Shown piece by piece: positions 7,049 through 15,878 of a stretch of DNA of 64,000 nucleotides. The position numbers were made by a program, and so were the translations under genes. Source of the stretch: Burkholderiales bacterium (GTDB taxonomy: Bacteria; Pseudomonadota; Gammaproteobacteria; Burkholderiales; Burkholderiaceae_C); the NCBI GenBank assembly GCA_017307855.1, contig JAFKGD010000002.1, positions 700,984-764,983 on the forward strand, read 5' to 3'. The notes under the pieces are model-generated. The model was not told where the DNA came from, searched no databases, and saw only the letters and a program-made list of their open reading frames with translations. Position 1 is the first letter of the stretch. Every line of letters starts with the position of its first letter.

Positions 7049-9795
7049 GAGAGATCTCTCGCTTTCTGGTTGGAAGAAGGGTGGAAGACAAAAGGCGTGT
7101 GGCCGCCGGGGCCACAGGAGATGCGCACCGCCTGCGGCATCTGCCGCTCGTGCAGGTGGATGAGGCAGAGTTCGGCCAGCGGTGGCAGCAGGTGCTGCTC
7201 GATGTAGCTGCCCATGCGGCGCGCACCGGCATGCGCGGTGTCGCAGGCCTGCGCGATCTGCAGCGGCACGGTGTCGTCCCAGCTCAGGGCCACGCGGTGC
7301 TGCTGCGCCAGCCGGTCGGCCACGCGCTGCAGTTGCAGGCCGGCGATGCGCAGCTGGGCATCGGTGTCGAGCGGCCGGTAGGGCACCACCACCAGCCGGC
7401 CCAGGAAGGCGGCGGGGAAGACGCGCGACAGGTCGTCTTCCAGCGCCGCCAGCAGAGCCGGCGCCGGCGGCACGGCGCCCTGCGCATGCAGCCGTGCCAC
7501 GGTGTCGGAGCCGGTGTTGCTGGTCAGCAGGATCAGCGTGTTGCGGAAGTCGATGCGCCGGCCTTCGCCGTCTTCCATCCAGCCCTTGTCGAACACCTGG
7601 TAGAACAGCTCGTGCACGTCGGGGTGCGCCTTCTCGATCTCGTCGAGCAGCACGACGCTGTAGGGGCGGCGGCGCACCGCCTCGGTCAGCACCCCGCCTT
7701 CCCCATAGCCGACGTAGCCGGGTGGCGAGCCCTTGAGCGACGAGACGGTGTGCGCCTCCTGGTACTCGCTCATGTTGATGGTGACGATGCGCTGCTCGTC
7801 GCCATGCAGCGCCTGCGCCAGGGCCAGGGCGGTTTCGGTCTTGCCGACACCGGAAGAGCCGACGAGCAGGAACACACCCACCGGCTTTTCGGGCGCCGTG
7901 AGGCCCGCCTTGGCCGCGCGCACCCGCTGCGCGATGGTCGAGACTGCCGCCTGCTGGCCGATGACGCGGCGGGACAGCCGCTCTTCCAGCGCCAGCACGG
8001 CCTGCACCTCGTCGCTCACCATCTGCCCGACGGGGATGCCGGTCCACTCGGCCACCACGCGGGCGACCACGGCCGCGTCCACCTCGGCGTGCACCCAGGG
8101 GGCGTCGCCCTGCGCCCGCTTGAGCGCGAGGGTGGCTGCGTGAAGCGCCTGTGACGCGCTGCCGCGGCCATCCGCGCAATCCGCCGCGATGGCCTCGGCG
8201 CCGTTGCTCGCGTCGGCGCGCGCATCGGCACGAGTTCCTGCATTGACTTCGCCCGCGACCCGGCGAGCGCGCAGGCTCAGCACCTCCGCGGCCAGTCGTG
8301 CCTGCTCTGCCCAATGGGCCTCGGCTGCGGACAGCTCGGTGTCGATGTCCTGGCGGCGTTGCGCGGCGGCGGCACGGCGCTCGGCCAGATCGTCCGTCGC
8401 CGCCAGGCCAAGGCCGGCCTCGGTGTCCAGCAGCTCGAGCTCGATGGCGGCCGCCGCCTGCCGCTGTTGCAGATGCCGCACGCGCGCTGGCGGCGCGTGC
8501 TGCGACAGGCCGACGCGCGCGCAGGCCGTGTCGAGCAGGCTGATCGCCTTGTCGGGCAGCTGCCGCGCGGGAATGTAGCGGTGCGAGAGCGTCACGGCCG
8601 CGCGCACGGCTTCGTCGAGCACGTCGACCTGGTGATGCGCGGCGAACGCGCCCACCAGCCCGCGCACCATCTCCGTGGCCGCGGCTTCGTCGGGCTCGGC
8701 GATCTGCAGCAGCTGGAAGCGGCGCGTGAGCGCGGGGTCTTTCTCGATGTGGCGCTTGAACTCGGCCCAGGTGGTGGCGCCGATGCTGCGCAGCCCGCCT
8801 CGTGCCAAGGCGGGCTTGAGCAGGTTGGCCGCATCGCCCGTGCCGTTCTGTCCACCCGCCCCGACGAGCGTGTGCACTTCGTCGATGAACAGGATCACCT
8901 GCTGCGCCGAGGCCTCGATGTCGTGCAGCAGCCGCTTGAGCCGCGATTCGAACTCGCCACGCACGCCCGCGCCGGCCAGCATGGCGCCGACATCCAGCGA
9001 AAGCAGCCGCGCATCGCGCAGCGCAGGTGGCACGTCGCCAGCGGCAATGGCGATGGCCAGGCCTTCCACCACGGCGGTCTTGCCGACGCCGGCCTCGCCC
9101 GTCAGCAACGGGTTGTTCTGCCGCCGCCGCAGCAGGATGTCGATCAGCGTGCCGATTTCCTGCGTGCGGCCGAACACCGGGTCGAGCTGGCCGGCGCGGG
9201 CCCGGGCCGTCAGGTCCGTGCAGTAGCGCTCGAGCGCGCTGCCTGTATCCGCCGGCGCCGCAGGCATGGGGCCGGACTCCGGCGCCAGGGGCCCGGCAGC
9301 ATCGGCGGCGGAGGCGGCGGCTTCGGGCGATGCGCTCAGCAACTCGTCGAAGCGCGCGATCAAGGGCTCGACGTCGATACGCGCCAACGCCGGCGAGACG
9401 CTCTCCGTCGCACGGCGCAACTCGGGGGTCTGCACCAGCGCGCACAGCAGCGCCGAGCTGCGCACGCGCGGCGCCCCGAGACGCAGGCTGGCGATCAGCC
9501 ACGCCCGCTCGGTGGCAAGTTCGATGCGATGCGAGAAGTCGACGGATGACGACGCACCGGAGGGCAGGGCCGCAAGTGCGGCTGCGATGTCGCGGGTGAC
9601 GATGTCGATGTCCACGCCAGCGGCCTTGAGCAGGCGATGCAGGTCGCTGTCGGCCGGGGCCAAGAGGTGGTGCAACCAGTGGGCCAGCTCCACATACGGG
9701 GTCCCGGTCAGCTTGGCGTGCGACGTGGCGGATTCCAGTGCCCGCAAGACCTGCGGATGCAGGCAGCCGAACAGGGCGCGGCGTGAAAGGTTCAT
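7045..9795 (-). CDS. clpV: ClpV (TssH), T6SS sheath-recycling AAA+ ATPase
   Basis: 916 residues from MNLSRRALFGCLHPQ; an extra 23-codon upstream start is possible but lacks family similarity. ClpV removes contracted TssBC sheaths. Domain order: Clp N-terminal repeat domain (about 1-150), a short linker, AAA1 with Walker A GEAGVGKT (near residue 230) and Walker B FIDEVH, a coiled middle region, AAA2 with Walker A GSSGVGKT and the LLDEIEKAH Walker B, then the D2-small domain. Length is somewhat above the common 860-890. As first gene of the visible operon it fixes the promoter in the 9796-10427 gap. Confidence 0.96.
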   Translation of the reverse strand: MNLSRRALFGCLHPQVLRALESATSHAKLTGTPYVELAHWLHHLLAPADSDLHRLLKAAGVDIDIVTRDIAAALAALPSGASSSVDFSHRIELATERAWLIASLRLGAPRVRSSALLCALVQTPELRRATESVSPALARIDVEPLIARFDELLSASPEAAASAADAAGPLAPESGPMPAAPADTGSALERYCTDLTARARAGQLDPVFGRTQEIGTLIDILLRRRQNNPLLTGEAGVGKTAVVEGLAIAIAAGDVPPALRDARLLSLDVGAMLAGAGVRGEFESRLKRLLHDIEASAQQVILFIDEVHTLVGAGGQNGTGDAANLLKPALARGGLRSIGATTWAEFKRHIEKDPALTRRFQLLQIAEPDEAAATEMVRGLVGAFAAHHQVDVLDEAVRAAVTLSHRYIPARQLPDKAISLLDTACARVGLSQHAPPARVRHLQQRQAAAAIELELLDTEAGLGLAATDDLAERRAAAAQRRQDIDTELSAAEAHWAEQARLAAEVLSLRARRVAGEVNAGTRADARADASNGAEAIAADCADGRGSASQALHAATLALKRAQGDAPWVHAEVDAAVVARVVAEWTGIPVGQMVSDEVQAVLALEERLSRRVIGQQAAVSTIAQRVRAAKAGLTAPEKPVGVFLLVGSSGVGKTETALALAQALHGDEQRIVTINMSEYQEAHTVSSLKGSPPGYVGYGEGGVLTEAVRRRPYSVVLLDEIEKAHPDVHELFYQVFDKGWMEDGEGRRIDFRNTLILLTSNTGSDTVARLHAQGAVPPAPALLAALEDDLSRVFPAAFLGRLVVVPYRPLDTDAQLRIAGLQLQRVADRLAQQHRVALSWDDTVPLQIAQACDTAHAGARRMGSYIEQHLLPPLAELCLIHLHERQMPQAVRISCGPGGHTPFVFHPSSNQKARDLS

Positions 9796-10427
9796 GACCG
9801 CGGTGCCCCCGCGTGCTGCGCGGCGGCGCGCGCTGCACTCACACGGGCAGGCCAGGCACGACACACCCGAGTGCGCGCATTGGCGACATGTTCACTTCGC
9901 ATCGACTCCCTCTCCCTTCGCCTACAGGCCTTCGTTTTTTCGATGGCGTGCAAGCATGGAGAGATCCGTCGATGCAGTCACCCCTGTCAAATTTGGCAGG
10001 ATTGACAGTGGACAGAGTTGAAGATTCGCACGCCCAACCCGTTCAGGTTGCGGATGGGCCGCTTGAAAGATCGCTGGCGACGATTCAGGAAAAGCAACGG
10101 ACTTCGCGCGCTGACCGTCCCGCAATCCAACTTCTGAACACGTTGCGGATCTGCGACGCGAAGCAAAAAATAAATTCGCTTTAGCGAGGCAGCCGCCAGC
10201 CCGGCGGGGGTTTGCAGCCCCTCTGTGAGCCGTTGCCGCGCTTCGTGCGACAATGGCTCGTCCGCGACCGCCATTCAGTCGTGGAACCAGCGCCCTGCTG
10301 GGGGCCCAGGCAAACACCGCCGGCCCGTCTCTCACAGACCCATCTGCCTTCGATTGGCCCGCAGCCCAGACATAAGCCGCGGAACAGGCCGATACCCGGC
10401 GCCCCGGTGCGGGCGCTTCAAATCTCG
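9796..10427. other. Non-coding gap between clpV and rhlE
   Basis: 632 bases between divergent genes. I see no convincing gene: the reading frames present have no recognisable family features, no consistent codon bias and overlap each other. The left part should hold the T6SS promoter, the right part the helicase promoter and leader. One structured element stands out, the inverted repeat at 9984-10008 (listed separately). A small TCGCT-TT-AGCGA hairpin lies near 10174-10185, without a T-run, so not a terminator. No tRNA-like structure was seen. Confidence 0.6.
9984..10008. promoter_or_regulatory. Inverted repeat upstream of clpV, possible operator
   Basis: Perfect 7-base arms CTGTCAA (9984-9990) and TTGACAG (10002-10008) separated by 11 bases. 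The left arm also belongs to a second near-palindrome, TGTCAAATTTGGCA, with one mismatched pair. Each arm carries a TTGACA-like hexamer on opposite strands, so the element could be overlapping -35 regions of divergent promoters or a regulator site. It lies about 190 bases upstream of the clpV start. Function is inferred from symmetry and position only. Confidence 0.4.
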
Positions 10428-12194
10428 ATGACTTTTGATGAATTGAACCTGGCTCCGGCCATCCTCAAGGCCGTGCACGAGCAAGGCTACGAGACTCCTA
10501 CCCCCATTCAAGCGCAGGCCATCCCGGCGGTGCTCGAGGGCCATGACCTCCTCGCCGGCGCGCAGACCGGCACCGGCAAGACGGCCGCGTTCACGCTGCC
10601 GCTGCTGCACAAGCTCTCCAAGGGCTCGGGCAAGACCAACAAGTTCGGCAAGGACGGCATTGCCGCCCTGGTGCTGACGCCCACGCGTGAACTCGCCGCC
10701 CAGGTGGAAGAGTCGGTGCGCGAATACGGCAAGTACCTGCCGCTCAGCTCCACGGTGATCTTCGGCGGCGTGGGCATGAACCCGCAGATCGACCGCATCC
10801 GCCGTGGCGTCGACATCCTGGTGGCCACGCCGGGCCGCCTGCTCGACCTGCAGCAGCAGGGCCACCTCGACCTGTCCACGGTCGAGATCCTGGTGCTCGA
10901 CGAGGCCGACCGCATGCTGGACATGGGCTTCATCCACGACGTGAAGAAGATCCTGGCCCTTGTGCCCAAGGAAAAGCAGAGCCTGCTGTTCTCGGCCACC
11001 TTCAGCGACGAGATCCGCGAGCTGGCGGGCGGTCTGCTGAAGAATCCGCAGAGCATCCAGGTCACGCCGCGCAACACCACGGTGCAGCGCATCACGCAGG
11101 TGGTGCACCCCGTGGGCCGTGCGAAGAAGAAGGCCCTGCTGGCCCACATCATCAAGGAACACGACTGGAGCCAGGTGCTGGTGTTCACGCGCACCAAGTT
11201 TGGCGCCAACAACGTGGCCGAGTACCTCACCAAGAATGGCATCACGGCCATGGCGCTGCACGGCAACAAGAGCCAGGGCGCCCGCACGCAGGCGCTGGCC
11301 GGCTTCAAAAGCGGCGAGATCCGCGCCCTGGTGGCCACCGACATCGCCGCACGCGGCATCGACATCGACGACCTGCCGCACGTCGTGAACTACGAGATTC
11401 CCAACGTTTCGGAAGACTACGTGCACCGCATCGGCCGCACCGGCCGCGCGGGCAAGGAAGGCCAGGCCGTGAGCCTGGTATGCCTGGACGAGGAAGGCTT
11501 CATGCAGGAGATCGAGCGCTTCACCAAGCAGCAGATTCCCGTGCAGACCATCGAGGGATTCGGCCCCGACGAAGGTGAGCGTGCCGAGCCCATCGCGATG
11601 GGCCGCCAGACGCTGTGGGGCGGTGCCGGCAAGCCGCCCAGCCGCGAAGTGATGGCAGCGGCCGCCAAGGCTGCGCGCAGCGAGATGATGCAGCGCATCC
11701 GCGACAACAAGGCCGAAGGCGGTGGCCAGGGCCAGCGCCAGGGGCGCGGCGGTGCGACGACCGCCAATGGCGGCGGCAACGGTGGCGGCAATGCCGGCCG
11801 CAACGGCGGCGGACGGGGCGGCCGCGGGGGCCAGGCGGGCCGCGGCGGTCCGCAGCAGGCGCGCGCGCAGCAGCACGCCCCACGTGGCGGAGAGCAAGCT
11901 CGTGGCGGCGATCACGGCGGTTCGGGCCAGGGCCGTCAGCGCGTCAATATCGACGAGCAGCCGCCGCGCGCCAATGCGCACACGTCAAACAGCCCTTTCG
12001 TTCAGCGCGACGCGCCCATGCATCGCGGCAATGGCGACGGCCAGCCTGATCCCCTGCGCACCAGCGTCGACAGCATGGGCGGCCGTGGCCGCCGTGGTGG
12101 CGGCGGCGGTGGTGGTGGTGGGCGGGGTCGCAACGGCGGCGGAGGTGGCGGCTACGGCGGCCAGCGCGGCCAGTCGCGCTCGTTCGGCCGCTGA
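10428..12194 (+). CDS. rhlE: DEAD-box RNA helicase, RhlE type
   Basis: 588 residues from [10 protein letters not shown]; the upstream in-frame extension has no family similarity. Superfamily 2 RNA helicase of ribosome assembly and mRNA turnover. Motifs in order: Q motif (F3 to TPIQAQAIP), Walker A AQTGTGKT (45-52), PTRELA, DEAD in [17 protein letters not shown], then the second RecA domain ending [10 protein letters not shown]. The last 170 or so residues are a Gly/Arg/Asn-rich tail with RGG-like units and runs of glycine, typical of RhlE and cold-adapted helicases and likely RNA-binding and disordered. A strong terminator follows immediately. Confidence 0.95.
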   Translation: MTFDELNLAPAILKAVHEQGYETPTPIQAQAIPAVLEGHDLLAGAQTGTGKTAAFTLPLLHKLSKGSGKTNKFGKDGIAALVLTPTRELAAQVEESVREYGKYLPLSSTVIFGGVGMNPQIDRIRRGVDILVATPGRLLDLQQQGHLDLSTVEILVLDEADRMLDMGFIHDVKKILALVPKEKQSLLFSATFSDEIRELAGGLLKNPQSIQVTPRNTTVQRITQVVHPVGRAKKKALLAHIIKEHDWSQVLVFTRTKFGANNVAEYLTKNGITAMALHGNKSQGARTQALAGFKSGEIRALVATDIAARGIDIDDLPHVVNYEIPNVSEDYVHRIGRTGRAGKEGQAVSLVCLDEEGFMQEIERFTKQQIPVQTIEGFGPDEGERAEPIAMGRQTLWGGAGKPPSREVMAAAAKAARSEMMQRIRDNKAEGGGQGQRQGRGGATTANGGGNGGGNAGRNGGGRGGRGGQAGRGGPQQARAQQHAPRGGEQARGGDHGGSGQGRQRVNIDEQPPRANAHTSNSPFVQRDAPMHRGNGDGQPDPLRTSVDSMGGRGRRGGGGGGGGGRGRNGGGGGGYGGQRGQSRSFGR

Positions 12195-12218
12195 ACGCAA
12201 CGTCGCTCAGGCAGCAGA

Positions 12219-12249
12219 AAAGGCCCGGTTCTCACCGGGCCTTTTTTTC
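12219..12249 (+). terminator. Rho-independent terminator after rhlE
   Basis: GGCCCGG (12223-12229), six-base loop TTCTCA, CCGGGCC (12236-12242), preceded by AAAA and followed by a seven-base T run. Perfect stem with both flanks, so it may also act in the reverse direction for the gene ending at 12295. It starts 25 bases after the helicase stop codon. Confidence 0.93.
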
Positions 12250-12294
12250 TGGGGCGGGCGACGCGTGAACGCGCGCAGAAGCGCACCAGGGCGG

Positions 12295-12828
12295 TCAGGG
12301 CGCGACGCTGACGCTCACGCGCTCCAGTTCATTCGAGCCGTCGACCCTTGCCGCATTGGGGCCGCCGCCCCAGTCGAACGGCACGCGCACCAGTTCACGG
12401 TTGCCCTGCTCGCGCGCGACCTCGACGGCGAGTTGATAGCGTCCGGCCGGCAGCCCGGCCAGCAGCGGATGACCGGCCGCGAAATGCAGCGTGTGCGTGC
12501 CGGCGGGCCGTGTCGCGCCGCTCACGCCGTCGATGGGCAGGGCAAGCCTGGCGCCATCCCCGCGCCACCATGTGCGCAGGTTGCGCAACCAGCCCCGGCC
12601 GAGGTTGTCGCGCAGCTTCATGTCGTACCAGACCGCGAGCGTGCCCACGCTGGCCCGGTCGGCGTCCTTCTCCACCCAGGCCGCGAGGTACGGGCGGTAG
12701 TAGGACGCCGTGTTCAGGGCCGGCAGCGTGACCTGCACCGTGAGCTCGGCCGCGGCCACGGGCGCGGCCAGGCACGACAGCGCCAGCACGGCCACGCCGT
12801 GGCGCAGCGTGGCTGCTTCAGTCGGCAT
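12295..12828 (-). CDS. DUF2271 periplasmic protein
   Basis: 177 residues beginning MPTEAATLRHG, with a signal peptide (hydrophobic 11-26, cleavage near AAA-EL at 27-28). The rest matches the DUF2271 pattern: repeated beta-strands with RPYLAAWVE, TLAVWYD, TWWRG, DGVSGATRPAG and YQLAVEVARE. Members are predicted beta-sandwich periplasmic proteins often found with flavin, PepSY or iron-uptake genes; no reaction is known. The start overlaps the end of the EF-hand lipoprotein gene by 11 bases, so the two are probably cotranscribed. Confidence 0.8.
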   Translation of the reverse strand: MPTEAATLRHGVAVLALSCLAAPVAAAELTVQVTLPALNTASYYRPYLAAWVEKDADRASVGTLAVWYDMKLRDNLGRGWLRNLRTWWRGDGARLALPIDGVSGATRPAGTHTLHFAAGHPLLAGLPAGRYQLAVEVAREQGNRELVRVPFDWGGGPNAARVDGSNELERVSVSVAP

Positions 12829-13327
12829 CGTTTCGCGCCTCGCGCGGGCGCGGCGGATCGTTGCTGTCGACCCGGCCGTCGCCATTGGTGTCGGCAGCCT
12901 TGAAGGTCTTGTCGGCGATGGCCTCGTCTTCGGCACGCGTGAACCTGCCGTCGCGCGCGCGGTTGACGATGGCGTAGCGCACCTTGGCCTGCTTGATGGA
13001 GTTCTCGTAGGCCGCATCGGGCTGGCGGCCCTGGTCGAAGTACTGGCGCTTGAGGCGGCCTTCGAACTCGGCGACGTACTCGGCTTCGCTCAACACGCCG
13101 TCCTTGTTGGTGTCGGCATCGCGGAAGCGCTGCAGGCGGATGGCGTCGTACTCGGCGCGCGTGACCACGCCGTCGCGGTTGGCGTCGTAGCTGCCCATGA
13201 AGGCGGTCTGCCCATGGCCGCCGGCAGGTGCCGCAGGGCCGGCCGCAGGCGCGCCGCCGCTGGCGCAGGCCGACAGCAGGGCTGCCATGGCGGCGGCCGC
13301 GAGGGCGCGGGTGGTGAATGGATTCAT
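12818..13327 (-). CDS. EF-hand calcium-binding lipoprotein
   Basis: 169 residues with a lipoprotein signal ending LLSAC (Cys21). Three good EF-hand loops: DANRDGVVTRAE (48-59), DTNKDGVLSEAE (72-83) and DTNGDGRVDSND (146-157), plus a degenerate one around 122-133 (ARDGRFTRAE). So it is a membrane-anchored, probably periplasmic, calcium-binding protein. It lies between a haem-type TonB receptor and a DUF2271 gene, all on the same strand, suggesting a shared envelope or metal-related role. The specific function is unknown. Confidence 0.85.
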   Translation of the reverse strand: MNPFTTRALAAAAMAALLSACASGGAPAAGPAAPAGGHGQTAFMGSYDANRDGVVTRAEYDAIRLQRFRDADTNKDGVLSEAEYVAEFEGRLKRQYFDQGRQPDAAYENSIKQAKVRYAIVNRARDGRFTRAEDEAIADKTFKAADTNGDGRVDSNDPPRPREARNDAD

Positions 13328-13364
13328 GCGAGTGGTTCTCCGGTGGTGGGGTGGATGGCCGGCC

Positions 13365-15749
13365 TCAGAAGTCCACGGTCATGTTGACCGCGAACGTGCG
13401 ACCGGGTGCGGTGGACAGCGCGATCTGGCGCTGGTCCTGTGCCGACGAGGGCTGCAGGCTGCGGGTGCTGCTGTAGGCCCAGTACTTCTTGTCTGCGAGG
13501 TTGTAGATGCCGGCCGACAGGCGCATGTGCTTGCTCACGCGCCAGTAGCCGGCGAGGTCGAAGCGCGCGTAGCCGGGTACGTCGAAGAGCTGGGTGTCCG
13601 AATCGGCGAGCACGTCGCCGGGGTTATTGCCGAATCCCTGGCGATTGGTGGCCACCGCCTGCTTGCCGCGCACGAAGGTGCCGGTGAAGTTGAGGCCCCA
13701 GGCCTTGGCCGGCGCGTCGTAGCCCACGCCGACAATGGCCTTGGCCGGTTGCACCGAGTCGAGGTCGACGTCCTTGTCGCCCGCGTAGTAGGACTTCGAC
13801 GTGCCCCGGCTGTAGCCGAAGGCCCAGGTGCTGTAGATGCCGCGCGCTGCCGGCGCCCAGACGCCGTGATCCAGGCGCGCGCTCAGCTCGGTGCCGTAGA
13901 TGGTGGCCTGGTCGCGGTTGTCGGCCCGATACAGGATGGTCAGGGCAGACGGCACGTCGACGAACAGCTCGGGGTTGTTGGCGCGCGTGAAGCGCGTGTA
14001 CGAGATGAAATCCTTGTAGCGCGTGTAGAAGACCGATCCGCTGAAGGTCACGCCCTCGGTGGGCGTTCCCTTGAGGCCGATGTCGAAGGCGTCGCTGGTC
14101 TCCTTCCTGAGGTTCTTGTTGCCCACCAGCGCGTAGGTGGGACCGCCGCCGTTCCAGTAGCCGAAGACCTCGCTGTTGGTGGGCGCGCGGCCGCCCCGCT
14201 TCCATTGGGCGTAGGCCGTCAATCGCGGCTGCACGTCGTAGAGCAGGCTGAGGCTCGGGCTCACGATGGTGCTGGCCGGGGCGTTGCCGTAGAGCTGCTC
14301 CAGTTGCGCTTGCGTCAGGCGGTTGTCGAAGCTGCCGGCGTTGCGGATGTCCGGGTCGATGCGGTCCACGCGCAGGCCCGGCACCACGGCGAAGCGCTTG
14401 CCGCCCAGCTGCCTCTCGATCGTGTCCTCGAAGAACACGCCGGCACGCCGCGTCAGCGTGTCGGGGAACGGCTGGCGCGTGGACGTATCCGTCGTGGACG
14501 AGAACGGATGCTCGTTGCGCGCCTCGGAATAGTTGACGCCGAACTTCAGCAGGTGGTGCGCCAGGCGCTTCTCGCCCACGCTGGAGAAGCCGACCTGCCG
14601 CGTGGTGTTGCGCGAGACTTCGCGCGACACCGCGCCCGTGGCGGTCGATGTGGTGTCGGTGCGATCGTCCATCTCGGTACCCTGGAAGTACAGGCGTGTG
14701 CCCAGGCTGTCGAACCAGGCAGCGGCACCCGGCGTCCAGGTGTGCGTCACCGAGAGCGTGTCGCGGCTGGTGGTGGCGTCCTGCGACGAGAGCCCCGTGA
14801 CGGCCGTCGCCGTGGTGTTCCAGGCCTCGAACACCGAATCGCTCTGCTTGCGGTACAGGTCGGCCGCCAGTTCGAACTTGTGCGCGCCGCTCAGGCGGTA
14901 CGTGCCCTTGAGCAGCAGCGCGTCGGAATGCCAGTCGTCCGGATAGCTTTCGATGGCGCTGTTGTTGCGCGTGGCCTCGCCGTCACGGCGCACGTACGAC
15001 AGCAGCAGGCCGAAGTCGCCCTGCAGGCCAGCCGCCGTGACGCCCTTGGTCCAGGCGCGGTTGCTGTCGCTGTAGCCCAGGCGGGCGCCGGCATAGAAGG
15101 GCTGGGTGGCGCTCACGAAGTCTTCGGGCGACTTGCTGCGGAAGCTCACTGCGCCGCCGATGCCGCCGGCCGTGCGCTGCGAGCTGGTGGTGCCCGACTG
15201 GATCTCGACCGACGAGTAGATGTCGGGATCGATGAAGTCCCGGCCCATGCCGAAGGTGCCGTCCTGCGCGCGGTTGGTCAGCGGCGCACGGCTGACGGCG
15301 TCGGGCATCTCGATGCCGTCGACGTCGAGCCCGATGCGGTTGCCTTCGATGCCGCGGATGTTGTAGCCCGTGGTGCCGCTGCGGTCGTAGCGGCTCGCGC
15401 CGCGCGTGGCGCCCTGCACGGTTCCGGGGGCTTCCACCAGCGGCTGGTAGCGCATCACCTCGCCCATGCTGGTGGCGCCGGTCTTCTCGATGTCTTCCTG
15501 CGTGAGTCTTGCCGTGGCGCCGGCTTCACGCTGCTTCTCGCCGACCACCCGGATCTCGGGCAGCGCAGTGGCAGATGGATCCTGTGTGGCAGCGTTGTCC
15601 GCGGACACCTGCGCCAGCACGGCAGAGGACGTCAGCAGTGCCTGCGCGGCCAGTGCAATCGCGCCAGCACGGCGCAGGGAAGGATCACGAGAGGGAAGCG
15701 CCGGCGCGCGCGAAGCACGCCCGGCCGGCCATGGGCCCAGCTGGTTCAT
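13365..15749 (-). CDS. TonB-dependent receptor, haemoglobin/haem type
   Basis: 794 residues. Signal peptide about 1-46 (cleavage after AVLA), TonB box near LPEIRVVGE (63-71), plug domain with YNIRGIEGNRIGLDVDGIEMP (read in pieces), then a 22-strand barrel ending in Phe (NMTVDF). The plug and barrel pattern (DIEKTGATSMGEVMRYQPLVEAPG, split) matches the haemoglobin/transferrin/lactoferrin receptor family, so haem or haem-protein iron uptake is the best guess. A Fur-like site sits about 100 bases upstream. The first 25 residues before the hydrophobic core are long for a signal; a later start is possible but no better Met is seen. Confidence 0.88.
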   Translation of the reverse strand: MNQLGPWPAGRASRAPALPSRDPSLRRAGAIALAAQALLTSSAVLAQVSADNAATQDPSATALPEIRVVGEKQREAGATARLTQEDIEKTGATSMGEVMRYQPLVEAPGTVQGATRGASRYDRSGTTGYNIRGIEGNRIGLDVDGIEMPDAVSRAPLTNRAQDGTFGMGRDFIDPDIYSSVEIQSGTTSSQRTAGGIGGAVSFRSKSPEDFVSATQPFYAGARLGYSDSNRAWTKGVTAAGLQGDFGLLLSYVRRDGEATRNNSAIESYPDDWHSDALLLKGTYRLSGAHKFELAADLYRKQSDSVFEAWNTTATAVTGLSSQDATTSRDTLSVTHTWTPGAAAWFDSLGTRLYFQGTEMDDRTDTTSTATGAVSREVSRNTTRQVGFSSVGEKRLAHHLLKFGVNYSEARNEHPFSSTTDTSTRQPFPDTLTRRAGVFFEDTIERQLGGKRFAVVPGLRVDRIDPDIRNAGSFDNRLTQAQLEQLYGNAPASTIVSPSLSLLYDVQPRLTAYAQWKRGGRAPTNSEVFGYWNGGGPTYALVGNKNLRKETSDAFDIGLKGTPTEGVTFSGSVFYTRYKDFISYTRFTRANNPELFVDVPSALTILYRADNRDQATIYGTELSARLDHGVWAPAARGIYSTWAFGYSRGTSKSYYAGDKDVDLDSVQPAKAIVGVGYDAPAKAWGLNFTGTFVRGKQAVATNRQGFGNNPGDVLADSDTQLFDVPGYARFDLAGYWRVSKHMRLSAGIYNLADKKYWAYSSTRSLQPSSAQDQRQIALSTAPGRTFAVNMTVDF

Positions 15750-15846
15750 TGAAGTTCACCCGAATGTTGGAGGCTGTCTGGCTGGACCAACCCCGACACG
15801 GGCGAACATCTAGCTACTCAGGAAACTTTACGGCAACCCATGCAAA

Positions 15847-15861
15847 TAGTAAAGATTCTCA
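15847..15861 (-). promoter_or_regulatory. Fur-box-like site upstream of the TonB receptor
   Basis: On the minus strand the sequence reads TGAGAATCTTTACTA, close to the 7-1-7 Fur core TGATAATnATTATCA, inside an AT-rich stretch otherwise rare in this window. It lies about 98 bases upstream of the receptor start, in a promoter-proximal position, which suits iron repression of haem uptake. The right half-site is the weaker one. Confidence 0.5.
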
Positions 15862-15878
15862 TTTAGATTTTTTTGCCA

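Noticed and set aside
6536-9838. 1100-codon minus-strand frame joining clpV out of frame with tssB
   Set aside because: Only the last 170 residues (tssB) are real; the rest is a shifted reading of clpV, not a fusion.
10174-10185. Small hairpin TCGCT-TT-AGCGA as terminator
   Set aside because: No T run follows and no gene ends nearby.
9922-10335. Open frames in the clpV-rhlE gap on both strands
   Set aside because: Overlap one another, no signal, motif or ribosome site worth the name; the gap is better read as regulatory.
12061-12194. GGC-type triplet-like runs at the 3' end of rhlE as a repeat array
   Set aside because: They encode the expected Gly-rich RNA-binding tail and are not a regular repeat.
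13197-15752. 851-codon plus-strand open frame opposite the haem-type receptor
   Set aside because: No family features; caused by third-position GC bias of the receptor gene.
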